Origin: Bacteroidales bacterium
Lineage (GTDB): Bacteria > Bacteroidota > Bacteroidia > Bacteroidales > UBA932
Reading direction: 5' to 3'
DNA: 64,000 nucleotides
Assembly: GCA_017631875.1 (NCBI GenBank)
Contig: JAGBSL010000033.1
Location: 1-64,000, forward strand
Part shown: one piece after another, positions 27,568 to 37,033 of the stretch
Numbering within the stretch: position 1 is the first letter of the stretch
Layout of the letters: the number at the start of each line of letters is the position of its first letter
Translations under genes and position numbers: made by a program
The notes under the pieces: generated by a model
Told to the model about the DNA's origin: nothing
Seen by the model: only the letters and a program-made list of their open reading frames with translations
Databases searched by the model: none

Positions 27568-28653
27568 ATGGCGAATATTTCTGTAAACATCACTGAGCTC
27601 AAGCAGCTCCTCGAGGCGACACCTGCCTCACACAACATCATGCTTGTAGGTAACCACGGTATCGGAAAGTCCGAGATCCTCACCGAGTATTTCGGTGCAC
27701 AGGGTATGCCTGTAGTTGCACTCTTCCTCGGTCAGATGAGCGACCCGGGAGACCTCATCGGACTTCCATGCAAGGACGAGAAGACCGGCAAGACCGACTT
27801 CATGCCACCATACTGGTTCCCGATCGACGGCAAGCCTATCGTCCTCTTCCTTGACGAGCTCAATAGAGCGCGTCCGGAGATCCTCCAGACAGTGATGGAC
27901 CTTGCACTTAACCGCAAGCTCGCAGGCAAGAAGCTTCCTGAAGGAAGCCGTATCATCAGCGCAGTCAATGCCGGCGACCAGTACCAGCTTACCGACCTTG
28001 ACCCTGCCCTCGTGTCCCGATTCAATATAGTGAATTTCAGACCGACCGAGGAGGAATGGCTCCTCTGGGCACGCAAGAACGGTCTTGACAGCAGAGTGAT
28101 CGGCTTCATCGACGAGAACCGCATCTGGCTCGACAAGAATCCGGACCAGAAGGAAGGTGCCGACACAGGTCTTGACAAGACACCGGACCGCCGTGCATGG
28201 AAAAGGGTTTCCGACATCATTGCCGGAAAGGACGAGCTCAAGAGCATCGACGGCAAGATCATCTCCAGCATCGTCGGTCCGAAAGCCGCTGCCGCATTCA
28301 TCCAGAACGCTGCAACCAGAAAGATCGTCAGCGGCCGTGATATCCTCACAGGATTCGACAAGGAAAAGGTAAAGGATAAAATTGCCGGCTATAGTCTCCA
28401 CCAGCTCTCAGTAGTGAACGAAGGCATCTACAGACACCTCGAAGTAGAGAAGGTTCGCGAGAAGGAGATCAAGACCTACACAACCAACCTCATGTCATAC
28501 TTCGAGTTCCTCACCAAGAACTGCAAGGAGGCGGCGGCACATTTCGCAAACCTTTATGTCCAGAAGACATATCCGCAGGCGATACAGTTCATCGCAAGTT
28601 CCTGCCCTATGATGGTCATGATGCTTGTAACATACGTAAAAGGCATAAAATAA
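27568..28653 (+). CDS. MoxR-family AAA ATPase
   Basis: Product of 361 residues. Walker A is GNHGIGKS (28-35), Walker B is VLFLDELNRA (Asp96-Glu97), sensor 1 is AVNAGDQY, and LDPALVSRF supplies the arginine finger. MoxR ATPases act as chaperone-like motors that load metal or alter the conformation of a VWA-protein partner, as in RavA-ViaA and CbbQ-CbbO. The next gene, adjoining with no gap, is such a VWA protein. The C-terminal helical lid is about 130 residues. Confidence 0.9.
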   Translation: MANISVNITELKQLLEATPASHNIMLVGNHGIGKSEILTEYFGAQGMPVVALFLGQMSDPGDLIGLPCKDEKTGKTDFMPPYWFPIDGKPIVLFLDELNRARPEILQTVMDLALNRKLAGKKLPEGSRIISAVNAGDQYQLTDLDPALVSRFNIVNFRPTEEEWLLWARKNGLDSRVIGFIDENRIWLDKNPDQKEGADTGLDKTPDRRAWKRVSDIIAGKDELKSIDGKIISSIVGPKAAAAFIQNAATRKIVSGRDILTGFDKEKVKDKIAGYSLHQLSVVNEGIYRHLEVEKVREKEIKTYTTNLMSYFEFLTKNCKEAAAHFANLYVQKTYPQAIQFIASSCPMMVMMLVTYVKGIK

Positions 28654-29826
28654 ATGGAGAAACGATATTCTGACATACTTGAGAAGTGGTTCATCCTTGA
28701 GCCACCTCTCTTTCAGGTACTCTGTCTTCACGACCTCAAGGCGGAAACCCAGATGGCGTGTCCGCTCAGAAGCGGAAGAAAGAGGATCGAGTACAACCCG
28801 GATATCGTGAATGAGATGTCCGACGAAGCTCTTGAGGAGGCGCTTCGCGCGGAAGCATTGAGGATACTTCTCAAGCATCCATACGAAAGGCGTCCGGAAG
28901 GCTGCAGCCAGAGGGCCATGGGCCTTGGCAGCAACCTCGTCATCGGAGACAACTACGCCCACCAGCGCTTCAAGATAGAGACTCCTAAGGAATACGGTCT
29001 CAAGGGCGGCATGAATTACGAATGGTATGCAAGACAGGTGGAAGAGCAGCAGGAAGGCAGTGGAAAAGGGAAAAGCGACGAGGGTGAAGGTCCAGGAAAC
29101 GGCAAGGCAGAGTACGGAGGAGGAGATAAAGATGGAGACGGAAAAGGTAGCGGCGAGAAGTACAGAGACCTCGCTGAGTTGTGGGAGGAGGACGACATGA
29201 CCGCACAGCTTATCAACGGCATCATCGAATCGACAAAGTCGTGGGGTTCACTATCTGGGCAGTTCGCCGAAATGCTCAATGCCTCCCTTAAGGCAAAGAT
29301 CAATTGGAGGAACATCTTTGCAGGCTTCAGGGCCAGCATCATATCTTCCAAGAGAAAACTCACCAGAATGAGACCGAACAGGAGAACCGGATTTGACAAT
29401 ATGGGAAGTATCCGAAGATTCGACACCAAGATGCTGGTTGCCGTGGATGTTTCAGGATCGATTTCAACCAAGAGCCTCAAGTACTTCTACGGCGTGATCA
29501 ACAGCGCCTTCAGGTATGGATTCGAGTCCATAGATGTAATCCAGTTCGACTGCGGGGTCAAGGTTGTGCACAATCTCAAGAAGGTTGTCAAGGACGTAGC
29601 CGTGCTCGGCAGAGGAGGCACCTCATTCCAAGAGCCGATCGAGTATGCCCATGAAAACGGCTACGACGGGCTCATCATACTCACGGACGGCTATGCGCCT
29701 GCTCCAAGAATCCCTGAGGGATTCAAGACCAGAATCCTTTGGGTATGCGAAAGCGAGGATTGTCTGGAGCAGCACAAGAGCTGGATGGAGAAATCAGGTA
29801 GAACATGTGTAATGCAGATCGGTTGA
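28654..29826 (+). CDS. VWA protein with degenerate DUF2201-like N-terminal domain
   Basis: Product of 390 residues. The C-terminal VWA-like domain has a complete MIDAS: DVSGS at 265-269, GGT with Thr323, and TDG with Asp345. The N-terminal domain resembles the DUF2201 putative metallopeptidase region, but where that family has HExxH this protein has AEALR (about 66-70) before KH, so it should not bind zinc in the usual way. A Gly/Glu/Lys/Asp low-complexity linker (about 133-165) joins them. It is the presumed partner of the MoxR ATPase, whose stop codon abuts this ATG. Confidence 0.87.
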   Translation: MEKRYSDILEKWFILEPPLFQVLCLHDLKAETQMACPLRSGRKRIEYNPDIVNEMSDEALEEALRAEALRILLKHPYERRPEGCSQRAMGLGSNLVIGDNYAHQRFKIETPKEYGLKGGMNYEWYARQVEEQQEGSGKGKSDEGEGPGNGKAEYGGGDKDGDGKGSGEKYRDLAELWEEDDMTAQLINGIIESTKSWGSLSGQFAEMLNASLKAKINWRNIFAGFRASIISSKRKLTRMRPNRRTGFDNMGSIRRFDTKMLVAVDVSGSISTKSLKYFYGVINSAFRYGFESIDVIQFDCGVKVVHNLKKVVKDVAVLGRGGTSFQEPIEYAHENGYDGLIILTDGYAPAPRIPEGFKTRILWVCESEDCLEQHKSWMEKSGRTCVMQIG

Positions 29827-29827
29827 T

Positions 29828-30376
29828 ATGACTAGTAAAGAATATTTCGATAATACGAAGAAACATCTCGAGGAGATGATCCGATATGACGTGAAGGCCG
29901 AATCAGTAAAGCCCGAATCCGTATACATGGACCGGGCTCTGAAACATTTCAAGCTGCTGTTCACCAAACAGCCCGGACGCAGGGGCTCATTCGTGTGGAA
30001 GCCCCATGAGCTCAAGGCCCTCAACGACATCTGGACGGAGATAATGCCGGAACTGGAAAAGGCCATCAGCGGGGCGATCCACAGATACATGAAAAGAAAG
30101 ATGGTTACGGAAATCAATGCCGTTTCCGGAGAAGCCCTGGTAAACGCCGCCATGTCCGAGGCAGACCTTACATACAGGTATACAGCCCAGATGTACAGGG
30201 CAAAGATCGAGGTAAGGCTCAACGACAAAAACGCGTTGACCTTCTACATCAGCTACAAAAAGATCGGCGAAGAACTGCCGAAGGCAGTCTCCGCCGCAAA
30301 ATCCCTAATCGAAATCCTGAACTCTTTCGGTCCCAACACATCCATACGCAAGACCTATGGATTCGGAGAATGGTAA
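29828..30376 (+). CDS. Unknown protein, last gene of the AAA-MoxR-VWA module
   Basis: Product of 182 residues, one base after the VWA gene, soluble, no recognised domain. It is largely helical with a central YRAKIEVRLNDKNALTFYISY segment that could be a beta hairpin. It may be a distant relative of the first gene in the module (25068-25778). No terminator is visible after it; sbcD follows with its own promoter. Confidence 0.72.
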   Translation: MTSKEYFDNTKKHLEEMIRYDVKAESVKPESVYMDRALKHFKLLFTKQPGRRGSFVWKPHELKALNDIWTEIMPELEKAISGAIHRYMKRKMVTEINAVSGEALVNAAMSEADLTYRYTAQMYRAKIEVRLNDKNALTFYISYKKIGEELPKAVSAAKSLIEILNSFGPNTSIRKTYGFGEW

Positions 30377-30441
30377 TTCTTTTCAGGCACATTACACCCA
30401 CATAATATTTTAAACTTGATTGCGTATTATATAATAAAGAG

Positions 30442-30449
30442 TAACTTTG
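30442..30449 (+). promoter_or_regulatory. -7 promoter element for sbcDC
   Basis: TAACTTTG, 23 bases before the sbcD ATG. This supports the internal ATG over the longer open frame that starts at 30416. Confidence 0.68.
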
Positions 30450-30472
30450 ATATTAAACAACATAACCGCATA

Positions 30473-31663
30473 ATGAAGATAATACACACTTCCGACTGGC
30501 ATCTGGGCCAGAACTTCTTCGGTTACGACCGATCAGAGGATCATGAGAGCATGATAAATCAGCTCATAACGCTTATTCATGCAGAGGAGCCCGATGCGCT
30601 CGTCATTGCCGGAGACATCTTTGATGTCGCCACACCGAACACTGCTGTCCAGAAAAACTTTGCAGAAGCTATCGTAAGGATACATGACGCACGCCCTTCA
30701 ATGACAATTGTCTGCATCAGCGGCAACCACGACAGCGCATCGCGTCACGAGATACACCAGACCCCTTGGGAAGCGCTCAAGGTCAGGATGATAGGAAAGA
30801 CCAACATGACAGACATGACGGATAACATCATCCCTATCGACGGCAAAGGATGGATTGTGGCTATCCCATATACAAATGAGCGATTCCTCAACGACGAGTT
30901 CTACAGCAACCTCGAAGCGGCCGTCAAGGAAAAAACAGGAGAGGAACTGCCGATAATCTATGTCGGCCATGCGGCCATCACCGGATGCGACCACACCGGC
31001 CACGACCTGATGAACGGACGATTCGTCGGAGGTATAGAATACACAGGCCTGGAGGAACTTGGAAACGTGTACGACTACATCGCCCTGGGACATATCCACA
31101 AGGCACAGACCTTCGGTAACGGCCGCGCCAGATACTGCGGCACGCCCCTTCCGGTGAGCTTTGACGAAGTCCGCAGCGGTTATGAGCACGGATTCAGCAT
31201 TGTGGAAATCGATGCCCACGGCAGCGTTCCTTCGATCAGGACAGTTGACGTAGAATGTCCTCACCCGCTGGTAAGTATACCGTCTGAAGGTCATGCACCG
31301 TGGAAGGAGGTCATTGCCGAGCTCAAGAAGTTCCCGTCAGACATCGGGGCATATATCAGGCTCAATGTACTTTTGAAAGACAGCGAGATGATGCCGTTCG
31401 ACAAGGACAGACAGATACAGGAGGCCATGGAGGGAAAGGCGGCACGATATACCGTTACGAATCCTATTCGTGAGAGCCAGGTCAGCACAGAAGCCAAAGA
31501 GGCCGCAGTCAAGTCCATAACAATGGAAGAGCTGCAGAAGCTTGATCCCGTTACGGTCATCAAGGCTTATGCTGAAAGGCAGGGCTTTACCTTCTCCGAC
31601 AAGTTCCAGGAAATGTTCAACACCGTATATAAAATCATAAACAACTCAGGCAATGAAAATTAA
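30473..31663 (+). CDS. sbcD: Exonuclease subunit SbcD
   Basis: Mre11-type nuclease, 396 residues, that with SbcC cleaves hairpins and blocked DNA ends. The metallophosphoesterase motifs are complete: HTSDWHLG at the N-terminus, AGDIFD, SGNHDS, YVGHAA and ALGHIH. The start MKIIHTSDWHLG is the conserved one. It overlaps sbcC by 11 bases. Confidence 0.95.
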   Translation: MKIIHTSDWHLGQNFFGYDRSEDHESMINQLITLIHAEEPDALVIAGDIFDVATPNTAVQKNFAEAIVRIHDARPSMTIVCISGNHDSASRHEIHQTPWEALKVRMIGKTNMTDMTDNIIPIDGKGWIVAIPYTNERFLNDEFYSNLEAAVKEKTGEELPIIYVGHAAITGCDHTGHDLMNGRFVGGIEYTGLEELGNVYDYIALGHIHKAQTFGNGRARYCGTPLPVSFDEVRSGYEHGFSIVEIDAHGSVPSIRTVDVECPHPLVSIPSEGHAPWKEVIAELKKFPSDIGAYIRLNVLLKDSEMMPFDKDRQIQEAMEGKAARYTVTNPIRESQVSTEAKEAAVKSITMEELQKLDPVTVIKAYAERQGFTFSDKFQEMFNTVYKIINNSGNEN

Positions 31664-34600
31664 GAAACTTGAAATACTCAATCTTGCTTCCATAAAGGAA
31701 GCCGTAATTGACTTTGAGAAAGGGCCTCTTTCAGATGCTGAATTGTTTCTGATAACAGGTACGACAGGCTCTGGCAAGACTACATTGCTTGATGCAATAA
31801 GCCTTGCGCTGTACAACACGACTCCTCGCATCGCCAAAGGTCAGTCCGGCAAGACAGAAGCAAACGATGACAACCTCACAGGTAAGGACCCGCGCAACAT
31901 CATGAGGCAGAACACAGGACATGCCTATTCGAAACTGTGGTTTGAAGGCAATGACGGTAAAAGCTATCTTGCGGAGTGGAGCGTGAGCAGAGGCAAACAC
32001 TGCAAGGTCAACGTCAGTATGTCCAACGAGCTATGGAGCATAACCAACCTTGACACTGGAGTATGCATATCGGGACAGAAAGATGCCGATTATAAGGAGG
32101 TTGCTGCTATCATCACAGCAGCAGTAGGACTTGACTTCAACCAGTTCTGCCGCACGACCATGCTTGCCCAGGGTGAGTTCACGGAGTTCCTCAAAAGCGA
32201 CGAAAGTGCTAAAGCCGAGATACTTGAGAAGATATCCGGAACCGAAATCTATAGAAAGATCGGCAGGGAGATTCACAATCAGTACAATCTGATCGCAAAG
32301 AAACTTGAGGCCGAACAGAGCAAACATGACCTTATAACAACCTTACCTCCTGAAGAGAGACAGGGTTTGGAAGAAGAACTTGCAAAGATTGAAAAAACGG
32401 TAGCCGAACTTGCCGCCAAGGCAGATTCACTTCAAAAGTGCATGACATGGCTGGAGGGAGAGGAGTCTTTCAAGGTAAAAGTCGAGGAGGCAGAGAAAAA
32501 ACTTAAAGAAGCTGAGGAGATCATATCTTCTGAGGAGTTCTACCAGAAAAAGAAAACCTCAGAGCAGTGGAAGGAGACTGTAGAAGTGCGCGAGGCGCTG
32601 TCAAATGCCCGCAGACATAAAGCGAATGCCGACAGCGCAGCGGAACGCCTTGCCGGATTGGAGAAGGAATTCAGAGAGGCATTGGCTGCAGAAGCATATG
32701 AGAGCGAGAGCTTGAATGTTGCTCTTATAAAGTTGGAGGCGACCGAAAAGGAGGTAGAAGCACAGGCGCAGAATATCTCCGTATATGAGAACGAACAGAC
32801 CATTATCGCGGACATCAAGTCGTGGAAGGACGAGGGCTTTAGTCTTAAAAAGGCTAAGGCTGAATTGATGAAGAAGGAGGAAACCGACCTACCTGCTGCT
32901 GAGACTGCCTTGAACGAGGCCGAAGTCCTTCTCATAGCGGCAGTCAAAGATGAAGAAGAAATCGGGAAACTTCTTGATGAGGCCAACGGGCAGCTTGCTG
33001 CACTGAACCTCCCGGCACTCCGCAAAGAAAAGGATTTCCTGACAAGCGTCAACGGCACAAAGGAAACCATCGAGGGCTACCGTCGTGACATTGCAGAAAC
33101 GACAGAGACCATTGCTTTGAGCGAAAGTCAACTTGAGAATCTAAAGGCGGCAGAAACTGCTGAGAAGGCTGAGTTGGCCCGCTTGGAGGAGGAACATAGG
33201 AGACGCGAGCAGACAATTCAGAAGTTTGCCAAGGAGATGCGTACCGTTCTTCATGCAGGACTCGGTAACGCTGACAACATGTGTCCCGTTTGTGGCCAGG
33301 TTGTCACCGAGCTTAAGGCTGACGCACTTCTTGATGAGGAATATCAACAGATCCAGAAAGAGTTTACTGAGCAGGAAACTAAAGCCAAAGATGCTACAGC
33401 AGCTGCCGATAAGGTGGAAAACCTGCTCAAACTGACAAGACGTTCTCTTGACGGGCTTAATGTGAAGCTCGACCAAGAAATCAAGAAACTCACAGGTTGT
33501 CTTGAAGGCAGGTCCGACGCTCATACATTGAGCGATGCGTCTACCGAAGTGATTGCTGCCATGGTAACCGTACTGCAGGAAAAGCTTGCACAGGGTGAGG
33601 AGATCGAAAAGAAGAAGGAAGAACTTGCAAAGGCACATACAGACCGCCTTAAGAAAAAAGGTCTTGCCACTAATGCTCGTACTGAGCGTGCAGCAGCAGT
33701 CGAGATGGTCAAGACAGAGATTGTGACTCTCAAGAATAAGATCGAGGAATCCGAAAAGAAGATGGAGTCATTGGCAGCAAAGATCAATGCTGCCCTTGAT
33801 AACTCGCTTCCTTGGGAGAAGAGCTGGCATGAGGACGTAGAGACATTCACTGCAGATCTCAAATCCAAAGCTGCTGAGTATCGCAAAGCTGTTGAAAGCG
33901 CTGGTAAGCTGACCGTATTGGTCGGCCAGATCCGTCCTGTCCTTGAATTCATAGCCAATGTCAAGGGAGAGATTCTGGAAGCCATGCCGGAATGGGCCGC
34001 AGAAGGAACAGTTCCTAAGCAGAAGAGCGGACTTCAGAACTTATGGGCGACTCTAAAGAGTAATGTAAACGCAGAGCTCAATACCCTCAGTACTGAAAGC
34101 GAATCACATAAGGAGTACACCTTGAAGGTAGAAGAATTCCTCAAAGATCATCCAGAGTATTCCATTGCGACGCTTGAACACCTCATGACAATCAACAGCA
34201 GCACTCATATAAACGAGGAAGCATACTTGAATGGCAGACTGACTGGACATCAGACCGCAGTTGATGCATACAAGAGAGCTGTGGAAGAACTTGAGAAGCA
34301 CATCAAAGATAAGCCTGGCTCACTTAAAGAAGAGAGCACCAAGGAATCTCTAAAAGAGGAAAAGGTATCTTTGGAAACTCTTCGTGATGAAAGGAATACG
34401 CGCAAGGGAGAGCTCCAGACCAGGATTGAGGCTGATGATGAAGCCATAAGGCAGAAAGGAGATACCACGGTGCTGGATCAGCTCAAGGAAGAATATGAAC
34501 ACTGGAACAGCTTCCACAAGCTCTTCGGAGACAGCACAGGAGACAAGCTCAGCAAGACAGCCCAGAGCTATGTGCTCGAAAGCCTTCTTGCCAATGCGAA

Positions 34601-35000
34601 CCGTCACCTCAGGAACATGGCTCCGAGATATAGACTGCTTGTCAATCCGGGAACGCTTAACCTCAAGCTTGAAGACCAGTACAACGATTACCAGACACGA
34701 AGCACAAACTCCATCTCCGGAGGAGAGTCCTTCCTCGTATCACTGGCACTCGCCCTGGCCCTGGCCGATTTCGGACAGCATCTTGGAGTCTCGATGCTCT
34801 TCATCGACGAGGGTTTCGGAACACTCAGCGGCGAGGCACTTACCAGTGCGATCAACACGCTCAAGAGCCTGCATACGGACTCGGGAAGACAGGTCGGCAT
34901 CATCTCGCACCGCGAAGAGATCCGAGACAGCATCCCTGTCCAGATCAAGGTCAATCTTGCACCTGGTACTTCTGCAAGTACGGTCGAGGTCTCAGAATAA
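31653..35000 (+). CDS. sbcC: Exonuclease subunit SbcC
   Basis: SMC/Rad50-like ATPase of 1115 residues. The N-terminal half-ATPase has Walker A TGTTGSGKTTLLDA and a Q-loop in CRTTMLAQGEFTEFL. A long coiled coil (about 200-900) is broken by the zinc hook CPVC (Cys544, Cys547). The C-terminal half carries signature SISGGESFLVSLALALA and Walker B LFIDEGFG. It dimerises through the hook and controls SbcD. The gene overlaps sbcD and ends inside a perfect palindrome shared with prfA. Confidence 0.96.
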   Translation: MKIKKLEILNLASIKEAVIDFEKGPLSDAELFLITGTTGSGKTTLLDAISLALYNTTPRIAKGQSGKTEANDDNLTGKDPRNIMRQNTGHAYSKLWFEGNDGKSYLAEWSVSRGKHCKVNVSMSNELWSITNLDTGVCISGQKDADYKEVAAIITAAVGLDFNQFCRTTMLAQGEFTEFLKSDESAKAEILEKISGTEIYRKIGREIHNQYNLIAKKLEAEQSKHDLITTLPPEERQGLEEELAKIEKTVAELAAKADSLQKCMTWLEGEESFKVKVEEAEKKLKEAEEIISSEEFYQKKKTSEQWKETVEVREALSNARRHKANADSAAERLAGLEKEFREALAAEAYESESLNVALIKLEATEKEVEAQAQNISVYENEQTIIADIKSWKDEGFSLKKAKAELMKKEETDLPAAETALNEAEVLLIAAVKDEEEIGKLLDEANGQLAALNLPALRKEKDFLTSVNGTKETIEGYRRDIAETTETIALSESQLENLKAAETAEKAELARLEEEHRRREQTIQKFAKEMRTVLHAGLGNADNMCPVCGQVVTELKADALLDEEYQQIQKEFTEQETKAKDATAAADKVENLLKLTRRSLDGLNVKLDQEIKKLTGCLEGRSDAHTLSDASTEVIAAMVTVLQEKLAQGEEIEKKKEELAKAHTDRLKKKGLATNARTERAAAVEMVKTEIVTLKNKIEESEKKMESLAAKINAALDNSLPWEKSWHEDVETFTADLKSKAAEYRKAVESAGKLTVLVGQIRPVLEFIANVKGEILEAMPEWAAEGTVPKQKSGLQNLWATLKSNVNAELNTLSTESESHKEYTLKVEEFLKDHPEYSIATLEHLMTINSSTHINEEAYLNGRLTGHQTAVDAYKRAVEELEKHIKDKPGSLKEESTKESLKEEKVSLETLRDERNTRKGELQTRIEADDEAIRQKGDTTVLDQLKEEYEHWNSFHKLFGDSTGDKLSKTAQSYVLESLLANANRHLRNMAPRYRLLVNPGTLNLKLEDQYNDYQTRSTNSISGGESFLVSLALALALADFGQHLGVSMLFIDEGFGTLSGEALTSAINTLKSLHTDSGRQVGIISHREEIRDSIPVQIKVNLAPGTSASTVEVSE

Positions 35001-35038
35001 AAAAATCGCGACGGATCCGTCGCGATTTTTTTATTCTG
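34993..35038. terminator. 46-nt perfect palindrome, bidirectional terminator of sbcC and prfA
   Basis: Two arms of 23 bases, perfectly complementary and centred on GATC at 35014-35017, contain both stop codons (sbcC TAA at 34998-35000, prfA at 35031-35033). A7/T7 tracts flank the GC core ATCGCGACG. Confidence 0.93.
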
Positions 35039-36113
35039 CAGCCTTAAGTCGTTCAGCGTTTTCGGCGATCTGGAGCTGGTCGATCACGTCCTGGATCGCT
35101 CCGTCCATGAATACCGGAAGGTTATACATCGTATAGTTGATGCGGTGGTCGGTCACACGTGACTGTGGGTAGTTGTATGTACGGATCTTTGCCGAACGGT
35201 CACCACCTGCGACCATTGTCTTACGCTTTGCTGAAATCTCTGCGAGGTACTTCTCATACTCCATGTTGTAGAGACGTGTACGGAGCTCGGCGAGAGCCTT
35301 GTCGAAGTTCTTGAGCTGCGACTTCTCGTCCTGGCACTGCACTACGATACCTGTAGGGATGTGGGTAAGACGGATAGCCGAGTATGTCGTATTCACCGAC
35401 TGTCCACCAGGACCTGAAGAACAGAATGTATCCTTACGGATGTCGTTCATGTTGAGCTCGACATCGAACTCATCTGCCTCAGGAAGGACTGCAACCGATG
35501 CCGCTGATGTATGCACACGGCCCTGAGTCTCGGTCTGAGGCACACGCTGCACACGGTGTACTCCCGACTCATACTTCAGCACTCCATATACGCCGTCGCC
35601 TGTAACCTTGCAGACAATTTCCTTGAATCCGCCCGCTGCACCTTCGGCCTGGCTTGTAACCTCCATTCTCCAGCCACGGGTCTCGATGTACTTCGAGTAC
35701 ATACGGAAAAGGTCACCGGCAAAGATAGCCGCCTCGTCTCCACCTGATCCGCCGCGGATCTCAAGGATAGCGTTCTTGCTGTCCTGAGGGTCTGCAGGGA
35801 TAAGAAGCAGCTTGATCTTCTCCTCCCACTCAGGAAGAGTAGGCTCGATCTCTGCGATCTCCTCCTTTGCCATCTCACGAAGATCCTCATCCTTCTCAGT
35901 TGCAAGGATCTCCTTTGCCATCTCATAGTTCTCAAGAATTCTCTTGAACTCGTTACCAGCCTCAATGATCGGAGTAAGCTCCTTATACTCCTTGTTGAGC
36001 TGAACGAATTTCTTCATATCTGAAATGACTTCAGGGTCAGAAAGCTGCGCCTGAAGTGCCTCATATTTCTCCTGAAGGCCCAATACCTTCTCCAAAAGTG
36101 AATTATCTGCCAT
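35031..36113 (-). CDS. prfA: Peptide chain release factor 1
   Basis: Releases peptides at UAA and UAG. The product of 360 residues has the catalytic GGQ at 236-238 in SGPGGQSVNTTYSAIR and the PxT-type recognition region near RVPQTETQGRVHTS. The gene has its own promoter 22 bases upstream and sits 34 bases downstream of tcdA on the same strand. Confidence 0.96.
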   Translation of the reverse strand: MADNSLLEKVLGLQEKYEALQAQLSDPEVISDMKKFVQLNKEYKELTPIIEAGNEFKRILENYEMAKEILATEKDEDLREMAKEEIAEIEPTLPEWEEKIKLLLIPADPQDSKNAILEIRGGSGGDEAAIFAGDLFRMYSKYIETRGWRMEVTSQAEGAAGGFKEIVCKVTGDGVYGVLKYESGVHRVQRVPQTETQGRVHTSAASVAVLPEADEFDVELNMNDIRKDTFCSSGPGGQSVNTTYSAIRLTHIPTGIVVQCQDEKSQLKNFDKALAELRTRLYNMEYEKYLAEISAKRKTMVAGGDRSAKIRTYNYPQSRVTDHRINYTMYNLPVFMDGAIQDVIDQLQIAENAERLKAAE

Positions 36114-36134
36114 ACAATGGTTTATTTAAGCGTG

Positions 36135-36142
36135 CAAAGATA
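36135..36142 (-). promoter_or_regulatory. -7 promoter element for prfA
   Basis: Reverse-strand TATCTTTG in the tcdA-prfA gap, 21 bases before the prfA ATG. Confidence 0.7.
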
Positions 36143-36147
36143 ATAAA

Positions 36148-36867
36148 TTATTTTGACATCAAATGCTGCACCGCGGCCTGAGCACAAACACATCCGAAAA
36201 CTGCCGGGATGTATGAGATCGTGCCGACCTGTGATTTCTTGTTGCGGTCCTCGCATGGCACTATCGACTCCTTGTCAGGGAGTTCCTCCGAGAAGACCAC
36301 CTGGAAGCCTTTCTTGATGCCCATGTGGCGGAGTCGCTTGCGAACGATGTAGGCGAGAGGGCAGTTGAAGGACTTCGAGACGTCGGTGATGCGGACTTTT
36401 GTCGCATCATATTTCGCGCCGGCTCCCATAGAGGACACGAGCGGAATTCCGTTGTCCATGCAGTATTTGATCAGGTGGAGCTTTGGTGAAAGCGTATCAA
36501 TCGCATCCACCAGAAAGTCGATCTTGTAGCTGCCGAGGACGTCTCCAGCTTTTTCCGCTTCAAGATATTCCTTTATTATTATAAGGTCAAGTTCTGGGTT
36601 GATGTCTTTAAGCCTGGCCGCCAGGACATCGCACTTAGGCTTGCCGACTGTCGAATCAAGGGCAAGAAGCTGACGGTTCTTGTTGGTCACCGAAACGTCA
36701 TCGCTGTCCAGAATTATAAGGTGTCCGACACCTGCACGCACAATCATCTCTGCAGCGTAGCCACCCACGCCGCCTACTCCTATCACCGCCACTGTCGAGT
36801 TACGGAAATGGTCAAGCATCTCCTCCCCTACCAGCATGGCTGTTCTTTCCTGCCAATCGTATATCAT
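36148..36867 (-). CDS. tcdA: tRNA threonylcarbamoyladenosine dehydratase (TcdA/ThiF family)
   Basis: E1-like ThiF-fold enzyme, 239 residues. It carries the nucleotide-binding loop VIGVGGVGGYAAEMIVRAGVG, the LDSDDV Asp pair, NKNRQLLAL and a catalytic-region DAIDTLSPKLHLI. TcdA converts t6A37 in tRNA to its cyclic form using ATP. The length and the C-terminal IPAVFGCVCAQAAV match TcdA/CsdL. It could be another ThiF-like activator, but no partner sulfur carrier is nearby. No clear promoter is seen in the structured 291-base gap upstream. Confidence 0.85.
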   Translation of the reverse strand: MIYDWQERTAMLVGEEMLDHFRNSTVAVIGVGGVGGYAAEMIVRAGVGHLIILDSDDVSVTNKNRQLLALDSTVGKPKCDVLAARLKDINPELDLIIIKEYLEAEKAGDVLGSYKIDFLVDAIDTLSPKLHLIKYCMDNGIPLVSSMGAGAKYDATKVRITDVSKSFNCPLAYIVRKRLRHMGIKKGFQVVFSEELPDKESIVPCEDRNKKSQVGTISYIPAVFGCVCAQAAVQHLMSK

Positions 36868-36924
36868 AATTATCAGTCTAACTCCCTATGTATAACCATC
36901 GTGACAAAATATAGGGATAATGTG

Positions 36925-36978
36925 TTACGATGGTGGTTATTTTAATGGATTTTGTCCTCTTTTGACCACCATCGTGAC
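36925..36978. repeat. Inverted repeat in the tcdA-mazG gap
   Basis: GTTACGATGGTGGT pairs with ACCACCATCGTGAC (14 bp, one wobble). The unit CCATCGTGACA also occurs as a direct copy at about 36896-36906. No gene is encoded here. Confidence 0.75.
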
Positions 36979-37033
36979 ATAAAATGTCGATTTCTTGTCA
37001 CGTTGCCTATCGTCCCCACTTGGCTGGACGTCT

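Noticed and set aside
27628..28401. 257-codon reverse ORF opposite the MoxR gene
   Set aside because: Antisense shadow of the strongly codon-biased MoxR ATPase gene.
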